Positions 27,714 through 36,867 of a stretch of 64,000 bases of DNA are shown here, in pieces. The number at the start of each line of letters is the position of its first letter. The first letter of the stretch is position 1. The notes under the pieces were generated by a model. It had not been told where the DNA came from. It made no database searches and saw only the letters and a list, made by a program, of their open reading frames with translations. The translations under genes were made by a program, and so were the position numbers. Source of the DNA: Deferrivibrio essentukiensis (GTDB taxonomy: Bacteria; Chrysiogenota; Deferribacteres; Deferribacterales; Deferrivibrionaceae); the NCBI RefSeq assembly GCF_020480685.1, contig NZ_JAJAFU010000002.1, forward strand, positions 124,001-188,000, given 5' to 3'.

Positions 27714-27962
27714 TTAGTGGGAAGGACAACTACAACCGGAGCAGCCGCTTCCGCAACCGCCTGATTCGGATAGGTAAATCTCAAGCCACTCATTAAATTG
27801 AGTATCTAACCAGCTTTTATCATCATCAGACAGCTTAGTATATTGAGTTTCATAATAAGTTTTTGCTTCTTCAAGCTCTTCTTTTTCCTCTTCCGTAAGC
27901 TCATCAACAAAGTCCCGAGCAACTACCAACTCTTTTCTTAACTCTAATAATTCTAATCTCAT
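27714..27962 (-). CDS. Small acidic protein with Cys-rich tail
   Basis: An 82-residue protein that I do not recognise. The first ~65 residues are charged, helical and rich in Glu, Leu and Lys (LTEEEKEELEEAKTYYETQ, WLDTQFNEWLEIYL). The last 15 form a Gly/Ser/Cys tail, SGGCGSGCSGCSCPSH, with Cys70, Cys74, Cys77, Cys79 and a terminal His82. Such a tail could bind metal or an Fe-S cluster, or be a modified peptide; both are inference. ATG 27962 has GGAGG 5 bases upstream; a TTG at 27974 overlaps that site. It is monocistronic with its own promoter and terminator. Confidence 0.8.
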   Translation of the reverse strand: MRLELLELRKELVVARDFVDELTEEEKEELEEAKTYYETQYTKLSDDDKSWLDTQFNEWLEIYLSESGGCGSGCSGCSCPSH

Positions 27963-28000
27963 ATATGCCTCCAATTATTTTAGGAGTAAATTAGTCTTCT

Positions 28001-28029
28001 TTTATAAAAAAAGCAATAGTTTTATTCAA
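28001..28029 (-). promoter_or_regulatory. Promoter of the small Cys-tailed gene
   Basis: Minus strand TTGAAT (28029-28024), 17 bases, TATAAA (28006-28001). It lies about 40 bases before the ATG at 27962 and after the rpsI terminator, so it should drive this single gene. Confidence 0.6.
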
Positions 28030-28047
28030 TAAATATTTTGAGGCAAT

Positions 28048-28073
28048 AAAAAAGGCCGGACATAACCGGCCTT
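28048..28073 (-). terminator. Intrinsic terminator after rpsI
   Basis: Minus strand AAGGCCGG, loop TTATGT, CCGGCCTT, then TTTT. A perfect 8-bp GC-rich stem starting 10 bases after the rpsI stop. It ends the ffh-to-rpsI operon. Confidence 0.9.
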
Positions 28074-28082
28074 GAATTTTGA

Positions 28083-28469
28083 TTAACGTTTTGAGAACTG
28101 AGAACTTTTCCTTGCTTTAGGTTTACCAGGCTTCTTCCTTTCAACCATTCTTGGGTCTCTGGTAAGAAACCCTTCTGCCTTAAGGCTTTTTCTATATTCT
28201 GGATTGTATGTAATAAGTGCCCTTGCAAGACCGTGTCTTACAGCACCTGCCTGACCTGTCTTGCCGCCGCCGGTAACAGTGATGTAAAGGTCAAACTTAC
28301 CTGCACCCTTTACCACTTCTACCGGTTGCATAATAATTTGTCTCAAAATAGCCCTTTCAAAATACTCATCAAATGCCTTACCATTAACAGTAATTTTACC
28401 ATTACCTGGCTTTAAAAACACACGAGCAACTGATGTTTTTCTCCTTCCGGTTCCGTAAAAATAATCCAT
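28083..28469 (-). CDS. rpsI: 30S ribosomal protein S9
   Basis: Small-subunit protein whose C-terminal tail reaches the P-site tRNA. The 128 residues begin [20 protein letters not shown] and end with the basic tail [15 protein letters not shown], closing in Lys-Arg as expected. [22 protein letters not shown]-type core is present ([18 protein letters not shown]). Last gene of its operon, 10 bases after rplM, followed by a strong terminator. Confidence 0.97.
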   Translation of the reverse strand: MDYFYGTGRRKTSVARVFLKPGNGKITVNGKAFDEYFERAILRQIIMQPVEVVKGAGKFDLYITVTGGGKTGQAGAVRHGLARALITYNPEYRKSLKAEGFLTRDPRMVERKKPGKPKARKSSQFSKR

Positions 28470-28478
28470 CTATCCCCC

Positions 28479-28904
28479 CTAAAACTCTATTTTTTCAGGT
28501 TGCTGAGCTGAATGAGGATGCTCACTTCCGCTGTAAATCTTTAACTTCTTAAGCATCTGTCTTCCCAGTCTATTTTTTGGAAGCATTCTCTTAACAGCCA
28601 ATCTGATAACTTCTTCAGGCTTTCTGTCAAGCATCTGCTCCAATGTTTTTTCTTTGAGTCCACCAAAATATCCTGAATAAGCATAATAGACTTTATCAGT
28701 AAGTTTTTTTCCTGTCACTTTAATCTTTTCAGCATTAACAACTACTACAAAATCACCTGTATCCATAAATGGAGTATACACAGGTTTATTTTTGCCCATT
28801 AAAATCATGGCAATCCTTGTCGCAAGTCTTCCCAAAATCTTATCATTTGCATCTACAAGGTACCATTTTTTTTCGCTATCAGCTTTTGCCCAAGTCGTCT
28901 TCAT
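28479..28904 (-). CDS. rplM: 50S ribosomal protein L13
   Basis: Early-assembly large-subunit protein. The 141 residues show [20 protein letters not shown] at the start, [18 protein letters not shown] and [18 protein letters not shown]. The C-terminal [20 protein letters not shown] and [12 protein letters not shown] segments are also present, all standard for L13. Paired with rpsI, the usual arrangement, and cotranscribed with rplS. Confidence 0.98.
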   Translation of the reverse strand: MKTTWAKADSEKKWYLVDANDKILGRLATRIAMILMGKNKPVYTPFMDTGDFVVVVNAEKIKVTGKKLTDKVYYAYSGYFGGLKEKTLEQMLDRKPEEVIRLAVKRMLPKNRLGRQMLKKLKIYSGSEHPHSAQQPEKIEF

Positions 28905-28918
28905 CTTTAATACCCCTC

Positions 28919-29275
28919 TTAGAAGCCTTTTCTTCTTTCTTTAATTCTCGCTGCCTTACCACGAAGATCTCTAATATAGTAAAGCTTAGCCCTTCTAACC
29001 TTACCGCTCTTAACAAGTTCTATGGACTCTATCCTTGGAGAATACATCGGAAATGTTCTCTCTACACCAATATCTCCAACAACTTTTCTAACTGTAAATG
29101 TCGTCCTTGCACCAGCTCGTCTAATTCTAATAACGAGCCCTTCAAATGCCTGAACCCTTTCCTTATTCCCTTCAACAATCCTAAAGTTAACTCTAAGGGT
29201 ATCACCTGCACGGAATTCAGGAACATCCTTATTCATAAATTCTGCTTCAATAGCTTCAATTAGCTTGTTGTTCAT
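28919..29275 (-). CDS. rplS: 50S ribosomal protein L19
   Basis: Large-subunit protein at the 30S interface. The 118 residues include [32 protein letters not shown] and [28 protein letters not shown], ending in the basic [12 protein letters not shown]. It overlaps the 3' end of the trmD fusion gene by 20 bases, so translation is probably coupled. The trmD-rplS order is widespread. Confidence 0.98.
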   Translation of the reverse strand: MNNKLIEAIEAEFMNKDVPEFRAGDTLRVNFRIVEGNKERVQAFEGLVIRIRRAGARTTFTVRKVVGDIGVERTFPMYSPRIESIELVKSGKVRRAKLYYIRDLRGKAARIKERRKGF

Positions 29276-30578
29276 CTTTATTTCCTCCTAAAAGGCCATT
29301 AATCTTATTTAAATATATAGCAACAGCACTTCTTACCGACAGATGATTAAAACTACCAGCACCTTTTATGGGCTCAATAATTACATCCACCAGTTTCATC
29401 AAATCTTCCGACATCCCCCATCCGGTGCCAAAAAGCAACAGTATGGGCTTGTCAAAATTCTCTTTAAGAAAGGGCTCAAGCTTCGCTCTATTCGGGGCAT
29501 CCTTAGCGGACGTGGCAACGAGCACAGGCCTGCATCCTTCCTTAGTCTCTATAAACTCAATTACTTCACTTAAACTCTCTTTAATTATGGTATACTCAAA
29601 AGCCTCCTTCCTATTAGGATTATAGGTAGCTCCGTAACCTTCCTGCCAGTGTGTTAAAACTCTTCTGGCAATTTCCCTTTGAGCCTCCAAAGGGTTTACA
29701 ACAAAATAATTTTTAACGCCAAAGGTCCTACATGACCTAGATATATCGTGTAAGTCCATATTGGTTATGGACGTAGCCACAATATCGCCATGTTTGTCTA
29801 CCATAGGATAGTGCAGCAAAGCAACATACAGACTCACACCCTTCTCAAACCTCTCAACTATTTGGGACACAAATCCACTACTTTCGACTTTAAGAGCCTT
29901 ATGTTTTAGCAAATCAGGTCTATTTTGTAAAGTAATTTTTAAAGATTCTTTATATCTCCACTCATTTATTTCCTTATGGTTGCCATTTACCAACACATCC
30001 GGCACCCTAAGTCCTTCATATTCATAAGGTCTTGTATAGTGTGGATACTCGAGCAAACCATCTCTAAAAGATTCTTCATGAAAAGACATTTCATCTCCAA
30101 GCACTCCCGGGATAAGTCTTGCCACAGAATCTATTATAACTGAAGCCGCAAGCTCGCCACCGGTCAAAATAAAATCACCTAACGAAATCTCTTCATCAAC
30201 CACAAGTTTTCTGACTCTTTCATCAACCCCTTCATACCTGCCACAGATAAAGGTAATGCTATCATATTCAAGTAACCTTTGTGCAACACTTTGAGTGTAT
30301 TTTTTCCCTCTGGGGTCCAACAAAATAACATGTGTATTTTTATCATTCGTTTTAATGCTTTTCACTGCATCACATATTGGTTCAGGTTTTAAAAGCAACC
30401 CTTGACCCCCGCCATATTGGTAATCATCAACTGTCTTATGTTTATCTTTAGTAAAATCACGTAAATTTACCGGATTTATATTAATAAGGTTCTTTTTAAT
30501 CCCTTGATAAATAACGCCATAAGAAAATATCGCATCTATCATTTCCGGGAAAATAGTTATTACATTATAAGTCTTCAC
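29256..30578 (-). CDS. trmD: TrmD tRNA (m1G37) methyltransferase fused to a second SPOUT domain
   Basis: A 440-residue fusion. Residues 1 to about 230 are TrmD, which methylates G37 of t[30 protein letters not shown] and [13 protein letters not shown] (the knotted SAM site) are all intact. From about residue 245, a second methyltransferase domain of the RNA_Me_trans_4 type follows ([35 protein letters not shown]). It ends in the knot-like [14 protein letters not shown] and [16 protein letters not shown]. Other bacteria encode that domain as a separate gene between trmD and rplS, so this is a fusion of neighbours. Starts with GTG overlapping rimM. Confidence 0.93.
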   Translation of the reverse strand: MKTYNVITIFPEMIDAIFSYGVIYQGIKKNLININPVNLRDFTKDKHKTVDDYQYGGGQGLLLKPEPICDAVKSIKTNDKNTHVILLDPRGKKYTQSVAQRLLEYDSITFICGRYEGVDERVRKLVVDEEISLGDFILTGGELAASVIIDSVARLIPGVLGDEMSFHEESFRDGLLEYPHYTRPYEYEGLRVPDVLVNGNHKEINEWRYKESLKITLQNRPDLLKHKALKVESSGFVSQIVERFEKGVSLYVALLHYPMVDKHGDIVATSITNMDLHDISRSCRTFGVKNYFVVNPLEAQREIARRVLTHWQEGYGATYNPNRKEAFEYTIIKESLSEVIEFIETKEGCRPVLVATSAKDAPNRAKLEPFLKENFDKPILLLFGTGWGMSEDLMKLVDVIIEPIKGAGSFNHLSVRSAVAIYLNKINGLLGGNKDEQQAN

Positions 30579-31083
30579 TTACCAAACCTGCTTCATCAAC
30601 TACGATAATTTTATTTTCTACATCAATTTTGGGGACATGAAACTCATTATTGGAGATAAGATACTCCTTACCGTTTTCACCTTCTATTACAAAAATTTCA
30701 TTGCCACCGTTATCATAGATATCGTTCAACACACCTATAGACTTACCCTCAGTGGTAATAACTTTTGCACCGATAAAATCATCCAAGTAGCACTCATCTT
30801 CACCCATATACTCTCTAAGCATCTCATGGGAAACATAAACAGCTAAGCCGGCAATTTTTTTAGCGCGGTCTATATCATCAATACCTTTACACTTGACAAT
30901 GAAATTCTTTTTATTCTCCCTTATCTCTTCCACTTCATAGGAAAACATTATCTTGTCATCTTTCCCCAAAAGAAGAAATTCCAAATCATAAAATATTTCA
31001 ACATCTTCTGTTTTTGGGATCAGCTTAAAGTGCCCCTTGAGGCCGTGACTGCCTGATATTATTCCAATTTTTGTGATTTTCAT
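30565..31083 (-). CDS. rimM: Ribosome maturation factor RimM
   Basis: Assists 16S rRNA processing and 30S assembly by binding S19. The 172 residues have an N-terminal barrel domain (GIISGSHGLKGHFKLIPKT) and a C-terminal PRC-barrel (GEDECYLDDFIGAKVITTEG). The ending VPKIDVENKIIVVDEAGLV is typical. The ribosome site is weak (AAAG before ATG), and a hairpin separates it from khpA upstream. It overlaps trmD by 14 bases. Confidence 0.95.
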   Translation of the reverse strand: MKITKIGIISGSHGLKGHFKLIPKTEDVEIFYDLEFLLLGKDDKIMFSYEVEEIRENKKNFIVKCKGIDDIDRAKKIAGLAVYVSHEMLREYMGEDECYLDDFIGAKVITTEGKSIGVLNDIYDNGGNEIFVIEGENGKEYLISNNEFHVPKIDVENKIIVVDEAGLVSEDL

Positions 31084-31097
31084 CTTTATTGATTTAT

Positions 31098-31121
31098 AAA
31101 AGAAGCCCCAAAACGGGGCTT
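31098..31121 (-). terminator. Intrinsic terminator between khpA and rimM
   Basis: Minus strand AAGCCCC, loop GTTTT, GGGGCTT, then CTTTTA. A 7-bp GC-rich stem just after the khpA stop. Because rimM begins only 15 bases further on and no promoter is obvious between them, it may give partial termination inside the operon. Confidence 0.7.
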
Positions 31122-31126
31122 ATTTA

Positions 31127-31357
31127 TTACTCCAAAATTTCCAATACTACTCTTTTGCCTTTTTTGATTCCAGCTGCATTTAAAATAGTTCTGATAGATC
31201 TTGCAGTTCTTCCCTGTTTTCCGATTACTTTGCCAAGGTCGGCAGGATCAACCCTAAGCTCAATTACAGTAGTCTTTTCACCTTCAACCTCTTCAAGCAT
31301 TACTTTGTCAGGATTGTCAACAAGAGACTTAACGATAAATTCCACTAACTCTTTCAC
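31127..31357 (-). CDS. khpA: KhpA-type KH-domain RNA-binding protein
   Basis: A 76-residue single KH-domain protein, the KhpA (YlqC) family, which binds RNA and often pairs with KhpB/Jag in cell-envelope regulation. The RNA-binding GxxG loop is GKQG in [31 protein letters not shown] and a C-terminal VVLEILE strand complete the fold. It lies between rpsP and rimM, the standard position for this family. Confidence 0.95.
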   Translation of the reverse strand: MKELVEFIVKSLVDNPDKVMLEEVEGEKTTVIELRVDPADLGKVIGKQGRTARSIRTILNAAGIKKGKRVVLEILE

Positions 31358-31373
31358 AGTGCACCTCCATCAT

Positions 31374-31646
31374 TTACTTAGCAGCTTTTGACTCAGCAAA
31401 CTTTTTTATAATACCTGCCCTACTTAAAATATTTTTAACAGTATCAGTAGGGATAGCTCCATCTGACAGCCACTTAAGAGCCTTCTCTTCGTCAATTTTT
31501 ACCTCTGCAGGCTCAACAAGAGGATTGTAATACCCCAAAATTTCGATGAATCTTCCATCTCTTCTTGCTTTACTATCAGCAACCACTACCCTGTAAAAAG
31601 GTCTCTTCTTTCTTCCCATTCTCATTAATCTTATCTTTGTAGCCAC
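31374..31646 (-). CDS. rpsP: 30S ribosomal protein S16
   Basis: Small-subunit protein, 90 residues. [39 protein letters not shown] is the family core, and [24 protein letters not shown] follows. Start chosen at GTG 31646, 8 bases after AGGAGG; an earlier in-frame GTG at 31655 overlaps that ribosome site. It follows ffh by 14 bases. Confidence 0.97.
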   Translation of the reverse strand: MATKIRLMRMGRKKRPFYRVVVADSKARRDGRFIEILGYYNPLVEPAEVKIDEEKALKWLSDGAIPTDTVKNILSRAGIIKKFAESKAAK

Positions 31647-31660
31647 AGCTAACACCTCCT

Positions 31661-33010
31661 TTATCGCATTGGGAATATATTTCTTAACAATTTTTTGTCA
31701 ATTTTATTCTTCCCGCCTATTTTTTTTGTAAGTTTTTTCATCATTTTATTCGTTTGCTCAAGCTGATTAATCAGCTTATTGACATCATTTACCTGTACAC
31801 CAGCCCCTCTTGCAATCCTCTTCTTCCTACTTCCATTTATAATTTTATAATACTTCCTCTCTTTAGGCGTCATAGATGAAATAATTGCTTCAATCCTCTT
31901 AATATGCTTCTCGTCAATATCTATGTCACCCATTGCTGAAAAGCCCGGAATTAACCTCAATATACTTTCAAATGAACCCATACGCTTTATCATTTTAAAC
32001 TGCTGAAGCATATCATTAAAATCCATTCCATCTTTGCTTATCTTGCCCGCTATCTGTTCAGCTTCATCTTCATCAATAGCACTTTGTGCCATTTCAACAA
32101 GGGTAACTATATCCCCCATCCCAAGAATTCTGGAGGCCATCCTGTCAGGATAAAACGGTTCAAACGCATCTAATTTTTCACCGATACCAACAAACTTGAG
32201 CGGCTTACCAGTAACCTCTTTAATCGAGAGAGCAGCACCACCTCTCGCATCACCATCTAACTTTGTCAAAATTACACCAGTAATACCGAGAAGTTCATCA
32301 AACTTCGCTGCCACATTTACTGCGTCCTGACCTGTCATAGCATCAGCCACAAATAGTATCTCGTTAGGTTTTAAATGCTCTTTGATAGCGGCAAGCTCAT
32401 TCATTAAATCTTCGTCAATATGAAGTCTTCCCGCAGTATCTATTATCATTACATCTTTTGCCGATTTTTTGGCTACATTAAGCCCCTCTTCTGCGATTTT
32501 TACCGCATCACGTGTATCCCTATTGGCATAAACGTCACATTTTAACTGCTTTCCAAGGGTTTCCAATTGATCTATAGCTGCAGGTCTGTAAATATCATCC
32601 GCAACCAAAAGTACCGACTTGCCATTTTTCATAAAGTGGCACGCCAATTTACCGGCAGAGGTTGTTTTACCGGAACCCTGCAAACCAACAAGCATTATAA
32701 TAGTAGGGGGGTTGGAGCTAAGTTTTAGCTTACTCTCATCCTTATCACCACCAAGGATATTAGTAAGCTCATCATTTACAATTTTTATAAAAACTTGCTC
32801 TGGGGTTAAACTTTTTAAGACCTTTTCACCAAGGGCTTTTTCCTGAACATTTTGGATAAACTTTTTTACTACTTTATAATTAACATCCGCTTCAAGAAGT
32901 GCCATGCGCACTTGCCTAATAGCTTCCTTTATGTTGTCTTCACTAATTCTTGCCTGACCTTTAATATTTCTAAAGACAGACTGCAACTTCTCGTTTAATG
33001 CACCAAACAT
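31661..33010 (-). CDS. ffh: Signal recognition particle GTPase Ffh
   Basis: SRP54-type protein that, with SRP RNA, targets membrane proteins to the translocon. The 449 residues have an N domain (1 to about 90), a G domain with [15 protein letters not shown] (G1), DTAGR (G3) and TKLDG (G4), and a C-terminal M domain from about residue 300. The M domain holds the SRP-RNA binding helix ([20 protein letters not shown]). Methionine-rich stretches in the M domain are typical. First gene of the ribosomal operon, with a near-consensus promoter. Confidence 0.98.
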   Translation of the reverse strand: MFGALNEKLQSVFRNIKGQARISEDNIKEAIRQVRMALLEADVNYKVVKKFIQNVQEKALGEKVLKSLTPEQVFIKIVNDELTNILGGDKDESKLKLSSNPPTIIMLVGLQGSGKTTSAGKLACHFMKNGKSVLLVADDIYRPAAIDQLETLGKQLKCDVYANRDTRDAVKIAEEGLNVAKKSAKDVMIIDTAGRLHIDEDLMNELAAIKEHLKPNEILFVADAMTGQDAVNVAAKFDELLGITGVILTKLDGDARGGAALSIKEVTGKPLKFVGIGEKLDAFEPFYPDRMASRILGMGDIVTLVEMAQSAIDEDEAEQIAGKISKDGMDFNDMLQQFKMIKRMGSFESILRLIPGFSAMGDIDIDEKHIKRIEAIISSMTPKERKYYKIINGSRKKRIARGAGVQVNDVNKLINQLEQTNKMMKKLTKKIGGKNKIDKKLLRNIFPMR

Positions 33011-33052
33011 CTTAATCCATCCCTTGGCATCCTATTTAAATTTAGAAAGACT

Positions 33053-33081
33053 CTTATATTTCACGCCCAACAAGTTGTCAA
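33053..33081 (-). promoter_or_regulatory. Promoter of the ffh-rpsP operon
   Basis: Minus strand TTGACA (33081-33076), 17 bases, TATAAG (33058-33053). The closest match to a sigma-70 consensus found in the window. It lies about 45 bases before ATG 33010. Confidence 0.75.
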
Positions 33082-33138
33082 CTGTTTTTTACAACAGCTT
33101 CCCAAAATGCTAAATATTTGTTTTATCTTCTTCAAACG

Positions 33139-34386
33139 CTATAGCTCATTAATAACTAACCCTGTCTGAAGCTTAGGATAAAAGTATGTTGATTTTTGAG
33201 GCATAACTAATCCATTTTCGGAAATATCTCTAATAATATCTATGTCAATCCCTTTAAGCAAGAAAGAGGTAACTGGGAACTTTTTCGACAACTTCTCAAT
33301 TTCTTCCTCAGATTGAACAAAGTATATCCCCTCTTTTCTTAAAATTTTCTCTTCATCCATACCTAATGCTTCTTTTAATATTACTTCCTGTAAAATATAA
33401 GTATTAACTTTTCTATAAACAGTATGCAGCCCTTCAAAAACATTATCAAGTAAGGTTAAACCATAGTATTTATCTAAATGTTTCCACACTATTTTTTTGT
33501 TGCTGTCCTCGTTCAAAAATTGCTCTTTCTCGTCCTTTGCAATCTCTTTAACTGTAAAATAATTTTTCAACTTCTCTTTGAAATCTTTTTCGCTAAAACC
33601 CTCGTCAATCTTCACCACTCTATGTGTAGGAAATATTTTGAGCCCTTCATCATAAAAATTAACAAACATCATCATTACATAATCATAAGGTCTTGTATTT
33701 TCAGGGTCATCACCATTCAGCTCTCTCATATACTTTTTAAAATTCAATGCCGTTTCATATCTGTGATGACCATCAGCTATGTAGACAGCCTTATCTAGCA
33801 TAAACTTTTCTACTTTATCAATAACCTCAGGATCATTTACAGTCCATAATGTATTCTTAACCCCATAAATATCCACTGCTGAAGAAACGGCCATATCCTT
33901 TTTAACAGTCGAAAAAACTCTCTCAAGCTTATTCTCTTTGTCCATATAAAGCCCAAAAATTTGACTAAAATTTGTCCTACAGGCCTTCATCAGATTAAAT
34001 CTATCCTCTTTCGGCCCAGACAATGTTTTTTCATGAGGAAATACTTTACCTTTGCCAAGCTCTTCTAATTTTAGCAACCCAACAAATCCTGTCCTCACAT
34101 AAACTGTGCCTGCATATTCGTACTCTTGCTCATATATGTAAAATGATGGATTTTGATCTTTTATTAAGATACCTTCCTCTTTCCACTCTTTATACTCCTT
34201 AGCAGCCATCTCATACTTATCTTCCCCTTCAGGAAGAATTAACTTCACAATATTATAAGGGGATTTTGTAAGTAAGCTCTCTTTCATCTCCTTAGAAATG
34301 ACATCATATGGTGGAGCAATTACATTTTTCAGAAGAGACTTTTCCAAGTTATATCTAACACCCTTAAACGGTTTAACATACACCAT
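33139..34386 (-). CDS. DUF1015 family protein
   Basis: A 415-residue cytoplasmic protein of the DUF1015 family, function not established. Family segments are VKPFKGVRYNLEKSLL and VIAPPYDVIS near the N-terminus, FGLYMDKENKL mid-protein, and IADGHHRYETALNFKKYMRE, the conserved Asp-Gly-His-His motif. MMMFVNFYDEGLKIFPTHR follows. No signal peptide or membrane span is seen. GGGAGG precedes ATG 34386. Last gene of the long rho-to-DUF1015 cluster, 10 bases after tyrS. Confidence 0.9.
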   Translation of the reverse strand: MVYVKPFKGVRYNLEKSLLKNVIAPPYDVISKEMKESLLTKSPYNIVKLILPEGEDKYEMAAKEYKEWKEEGILIKDQNPSFYIYEQEYEYAGTVYVRTGFVGLLKLEELGKGKVFPHEKTLSGPKEDRFNLMKACRTNFSQIFGLYMDKENKLERVFSTVKKDMAVSSAVDIYGVKNTLWTVNDPEVIDKVEKFMLDKAVYIADGHHRYETALNFKKYMRELNGDDPENTRPYDYVMMMFVNFYDEGLKIFPTHRVVKIDEGFSEKDFKEKLKNYFTVKEIAKDEKEQFLNEDSNKKIVWKHLDKYYGLTLLDNVFEGLHTVYRKVNTYILQEVILKEALGMDEEKILRKEGIYFVQSEEEIEKLSKKFPVTSFLLKGIDIDIIRDISENGLVMPQKSTYFYPKLQTGLVINEL

Positions 34387-34396
34387 AATTTCCTCC

Positions 34397-35599
34397 CTAA
34401 CCTACAACTATTTTTGCAAATTTACGCTTACCAACTTTCAAAATGTACTCCCCTGCTTCCAAGATTGTATTTAAATCTGCAACTTTTTCACCGTTAATTG
34501 TAACCCCTCCTTGATTAGCAAGTCTTCTTGCTTCAGAGTTTGAACTAACAAAGTTTAATCTGTTTATAATTTCAATTACCCTAAGTCCAGTCTCAATACT
34601 GACTTCAACTAAATCATCCGGTATCTCTTTTTTGGAGAAAAGTGTTTCAAAATGAGTCAAGGCACCTTTAGCTCCATCCTCCCCATGATATCTTCTTACT
34701 ATCTCATAAGCTAAGTCCTTCTTTGCTTTCATAGGATGAAGTTTTTCAGATGCTATATCATTCTTCATTTTTTCTATATCTTCAAGGCTCTTTTCACTTA
34801 GCAAAAGATAATATCTAAACATTAATTCATCGCTGATAGACATTATTTTACCAAACATATCATTGGCCGGCTCGTTAATCCCAACATAATTACCAAGAGA
34901 TTTGCTCATTTTCTGAACGCCATCAAGCCCTTCAAGGATTGGAACAGTAATAGCTATCTGAGGCTTTTGCCCGTAATTTCTCTGTAAATCCCTCCCTACC
35001 AAAAGATTAAATTTCTGATCTGTGCCTCCCAATTCAACATCTGATCTTAGTGCCACAGAATCATACCCCTGCACAAGGGGGTACAAAAATTCATGTATAC
35101 TTATAGGTTTATTTGATTCATATCTCTTTGCAAAGTCATCCCTCTCAAGCATTCTCGCTACCGTATACTGAGAAGCAAGCTTTATAAGTCCAGTCGTCCC
35201 CATCTCAAGCATCCATTTACTATTGAATGCTATTTCAGTTTTTTCCGGGTCTAATATCTTAAATACCTGCTCTTTATAAGTTTCAGCATTTTTTAAGACT
35301 TCTTCTTTTGATAAAGCCTTTCTTGTCTCATTTTTGCCGGTAGGGTCTCCAATCATACCTGTAAAGTCGCCAATAAGAAATATAACGTGATGACCAAGCT
35401 CCTGAAAATGTCTCATTTTGTGTATTAAAACTGTATGGCCAAGATGCAAATCAGGTGCTGTAGGGTCAAACCCTGCTTTAACTCTTAAAGGGATATTGTT
35501 CTCGTATGAGTATGTTAACTTAGCTACAAGCTCCTCTTCTACAATAATCTCTTCTGTTCCTCTTTTAATCACCTTCAACTGTTCTTCAACCGGTAACAT
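34397..35599 (-). CDS. tyrS: Tyrosyl-tRNA synthetase
   Basis: Class I aminoacyl-tRNA synthetase charging tRNA-Tyr. The 400 residues carry the HIGH-like motif in [17 protein letters not shown] and the KMSKS motif in [13 protein letters not shown], with a C-terminal S4 RNA-binding domain ([20 protein letters not shown]). The long HLGH spacing and length suggest the TyrZ-like/TyrRS type 2 subgroup. Its ATG follows the pilD stop directly (TAAATG), and its ribosome site GGAGG is inside the end of pilD. Confidence 0.96.
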   Translation of the reverse strand: MLPVEEQLKVIKRGTEEIIVEEELVAKLTYSYENNIPLRVKAGFDPTAPDLHLGHTVLIHKMRHFQELGHHVIFLIGDFTGMIGDPTGKNETRKALSKEEVLKNAETYKEQVFKILDPEKTEIAFNSKWMLEMGTTGLIKLASQYTVARMLERDDFAKRYESNKPISIHEFLYPLVQGYDSVALRSDVELGGTDQKFNLLVGRDLQRNYGQKPQIAITVPILEGLDGVQKMSKSLGNYVGINEPANDMFGKIMSISDELMFRYYLLLSEKSLEDIEKMKNDIASEKLHPMKAKKDLAYEIVRRYHGEDGAKGALTHFETLFSKKEIPDDLVEVSIETGLRVIEIINRLNFVSSNSEARRLANQGGVTINGEKVADLNTILEAGEYILKVGKRKFAKIVVG

Positions 35600-36397
35600 T
35601 TATCCTCCAAACATTGTATTTAAATATAAATTTACAAGGAAATCACCATAAAATATATATACAATAGTTGCAATAGAAATGAATGGTCCAAAAGGTAAAG
35701 GGAAATTTCTATCTTTTTTAATTAATATCACTGGAATTCCAATAATTGTACCAAAAATAGAGCTTAGCATAAGTATTAAGAACAATGGTTTATAGCCAAG
35801 AAATGCTCCAATCATAGCTAAAAGTTCCACATCACCAAAACCCATACCCTCTTTTTTTGTAATCAACTGGTATATAAAGCCTGGGAGCCAAATTATAAGC
35901 CCACCCACTAAAATACCTATTAATGAATCCAAAAATGTCTTTAACCCTGGTGCAACCATTAAAGATAAAATAACACCTAAAACAATCCCTCCTCTTGTCA
36001 AAACAACCGGAATTACACCGCATTCAAAATTATCTGAATCCAGAGAGGTAAAAAAATCCGTAAATGCAATTACTAACAGAAGATAAAGAAAAACAATCAT
36101 TTTAAGGGTTAAAACTGAAACCCCAAAATATTTGTAGGCAAATAAAAATGCAAACCCTGTCGCAAGCTCAACGAAAGGATACTGTATAGATATTTTAGTT
36201 TTACAGCTACTGCATCTTCCTTTTAAAAATATATAACTTAATATAGGGATATTTTCATAAAATCTTATTTTATGTCCGCAGGTTTGACAACTTGAGCTTG
36301 GGTAAACTATTGACTTACCGTAAGGGAGTCTGCAGATTAGCACATTCATAAAGCTTCCAAATATTAAGCCTAATATAAAAAAAATGATAGAATACAT
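35600..36397 (-). CDS. pilD: Prepilin peptidase (A24 aspartic protease and N-methyltransferase)
   Basis: Cleaves and N-methylates type IV prepilins and pseudopilins in the inner membrane. The 265 residues start with FILGLIFGSFMNVLICRLP, then carry two Cys-x-x-Cys pairs (CQTCGHKI and CSSCKTK) of the cytoplasmic methylase domain. The catalytic aspartates are in AFTDFFTSLDSD and GFGDVELLAMIGAFLG. About seven transmembrane helices follow. Its targets, pilins, are not in this window. It lies 5 bases after the CheX-like gene. Confidence 0.93.
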   Translation of the reverse strand: MYSIIFFILGLIFGSFMNVLICRLPYGKSIVYPSSSCQTCGHKIRFYENIPILSYIFLKGRCSSCKTKISIQYPFVELATGFAFLFAYKYFGVSVLTLKMIVFLYLLLVIAFTDFFTSLDSDNFECGVIPVVLTRGGIVLGVILSLMVAPGLKTFLDSLIGILVGGLIIWLPGFIYQLITKKEGMGFGDVELLAMIGAFLGYKPLFLILMLSSIFGTIIGIPVILIKKDRNFPLPFGPFISIATIVYIFYGDFLVNLYLNTMFGG

Positions 36398-36402
36398 CTA
36401 TT

Positions 36403-36867
36403 TTAGCTTTCTTTAAGAGCTACTTCCACCGTAAATTTCTCATCATCTATATTAAAAAATACTCCTAGGCACGGGACATTAGATGGCCTTTTTATTTTAT
36501 GCCCTTTCCCTACAATAACATTTGGAATAGAAATTTTAAACCTCAATCCTTTCTCGGAAAACACTTTTTTGGTACTTCCTGCAACCATATTGATAAGCTC
36601 TCCAACGGCATCCACAACATCATCATCCACTTGGTTCTTTTCCTCACCTAAAAACTTTGACACAACCTTTAAAGCCAATTTTTCAGGTAAACTAATTACA
36701 ACTGACCCTACAGCCTGACCGGCAAGACCGATAACACCGGAAATATCAAAAGAGGGCTCATCATCTTTTTTTAAATAAAGCTCACCTTTTTTGGGCTCTA
36801 TACCTATCATTGTATTAAACACTGAAAGTGTTGACTCTATAAATGGGTTTATATACTCCGCCTTCAT
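36403..36867 (-). CDS. CheX-like chemotaxis phosphatase
   Basis: A 154-residue protein of the CheX/CheC/FliY phosphatase superfamily, which dephosphorylates CheY-P. The active-site pattern E-x-x-x-N is in AVGELINMVAGSTKKVF. The N-terminal MKAEYINPFIESTLSVFNTMIGI is typical of CheX. Its position is unusual: between lpxI and pilD in the envelope cluster, with no chemotaxis genes near. It may act on a stand-alone response regulator, perhaps one linked to pili; that is inference. Confidence 0.82.
   Translation of the reverse strand: MKAEYINPFIESTLSVFNTMIGIEPKKGELYLKKDDEPSFDISGVIGLAGQAVGSVVISLPEKLALKVVSKFLGEEKNQVDDDVVDAVGELINMVAGSTKKVFSEKGLRFKISIPNVIVGKGHKIKRPSNVPCLGVFFNIDDEKFTVEVALKES

Noticed and set aside
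33061-33100. CTGTT/AACAG hairpin upstream of ffh as a terminator or riboswitch
   Set aside because: The stem is only 5 bp and overlaps the -35 region of a strong ffh promoter; no known riboswitch features were seen.
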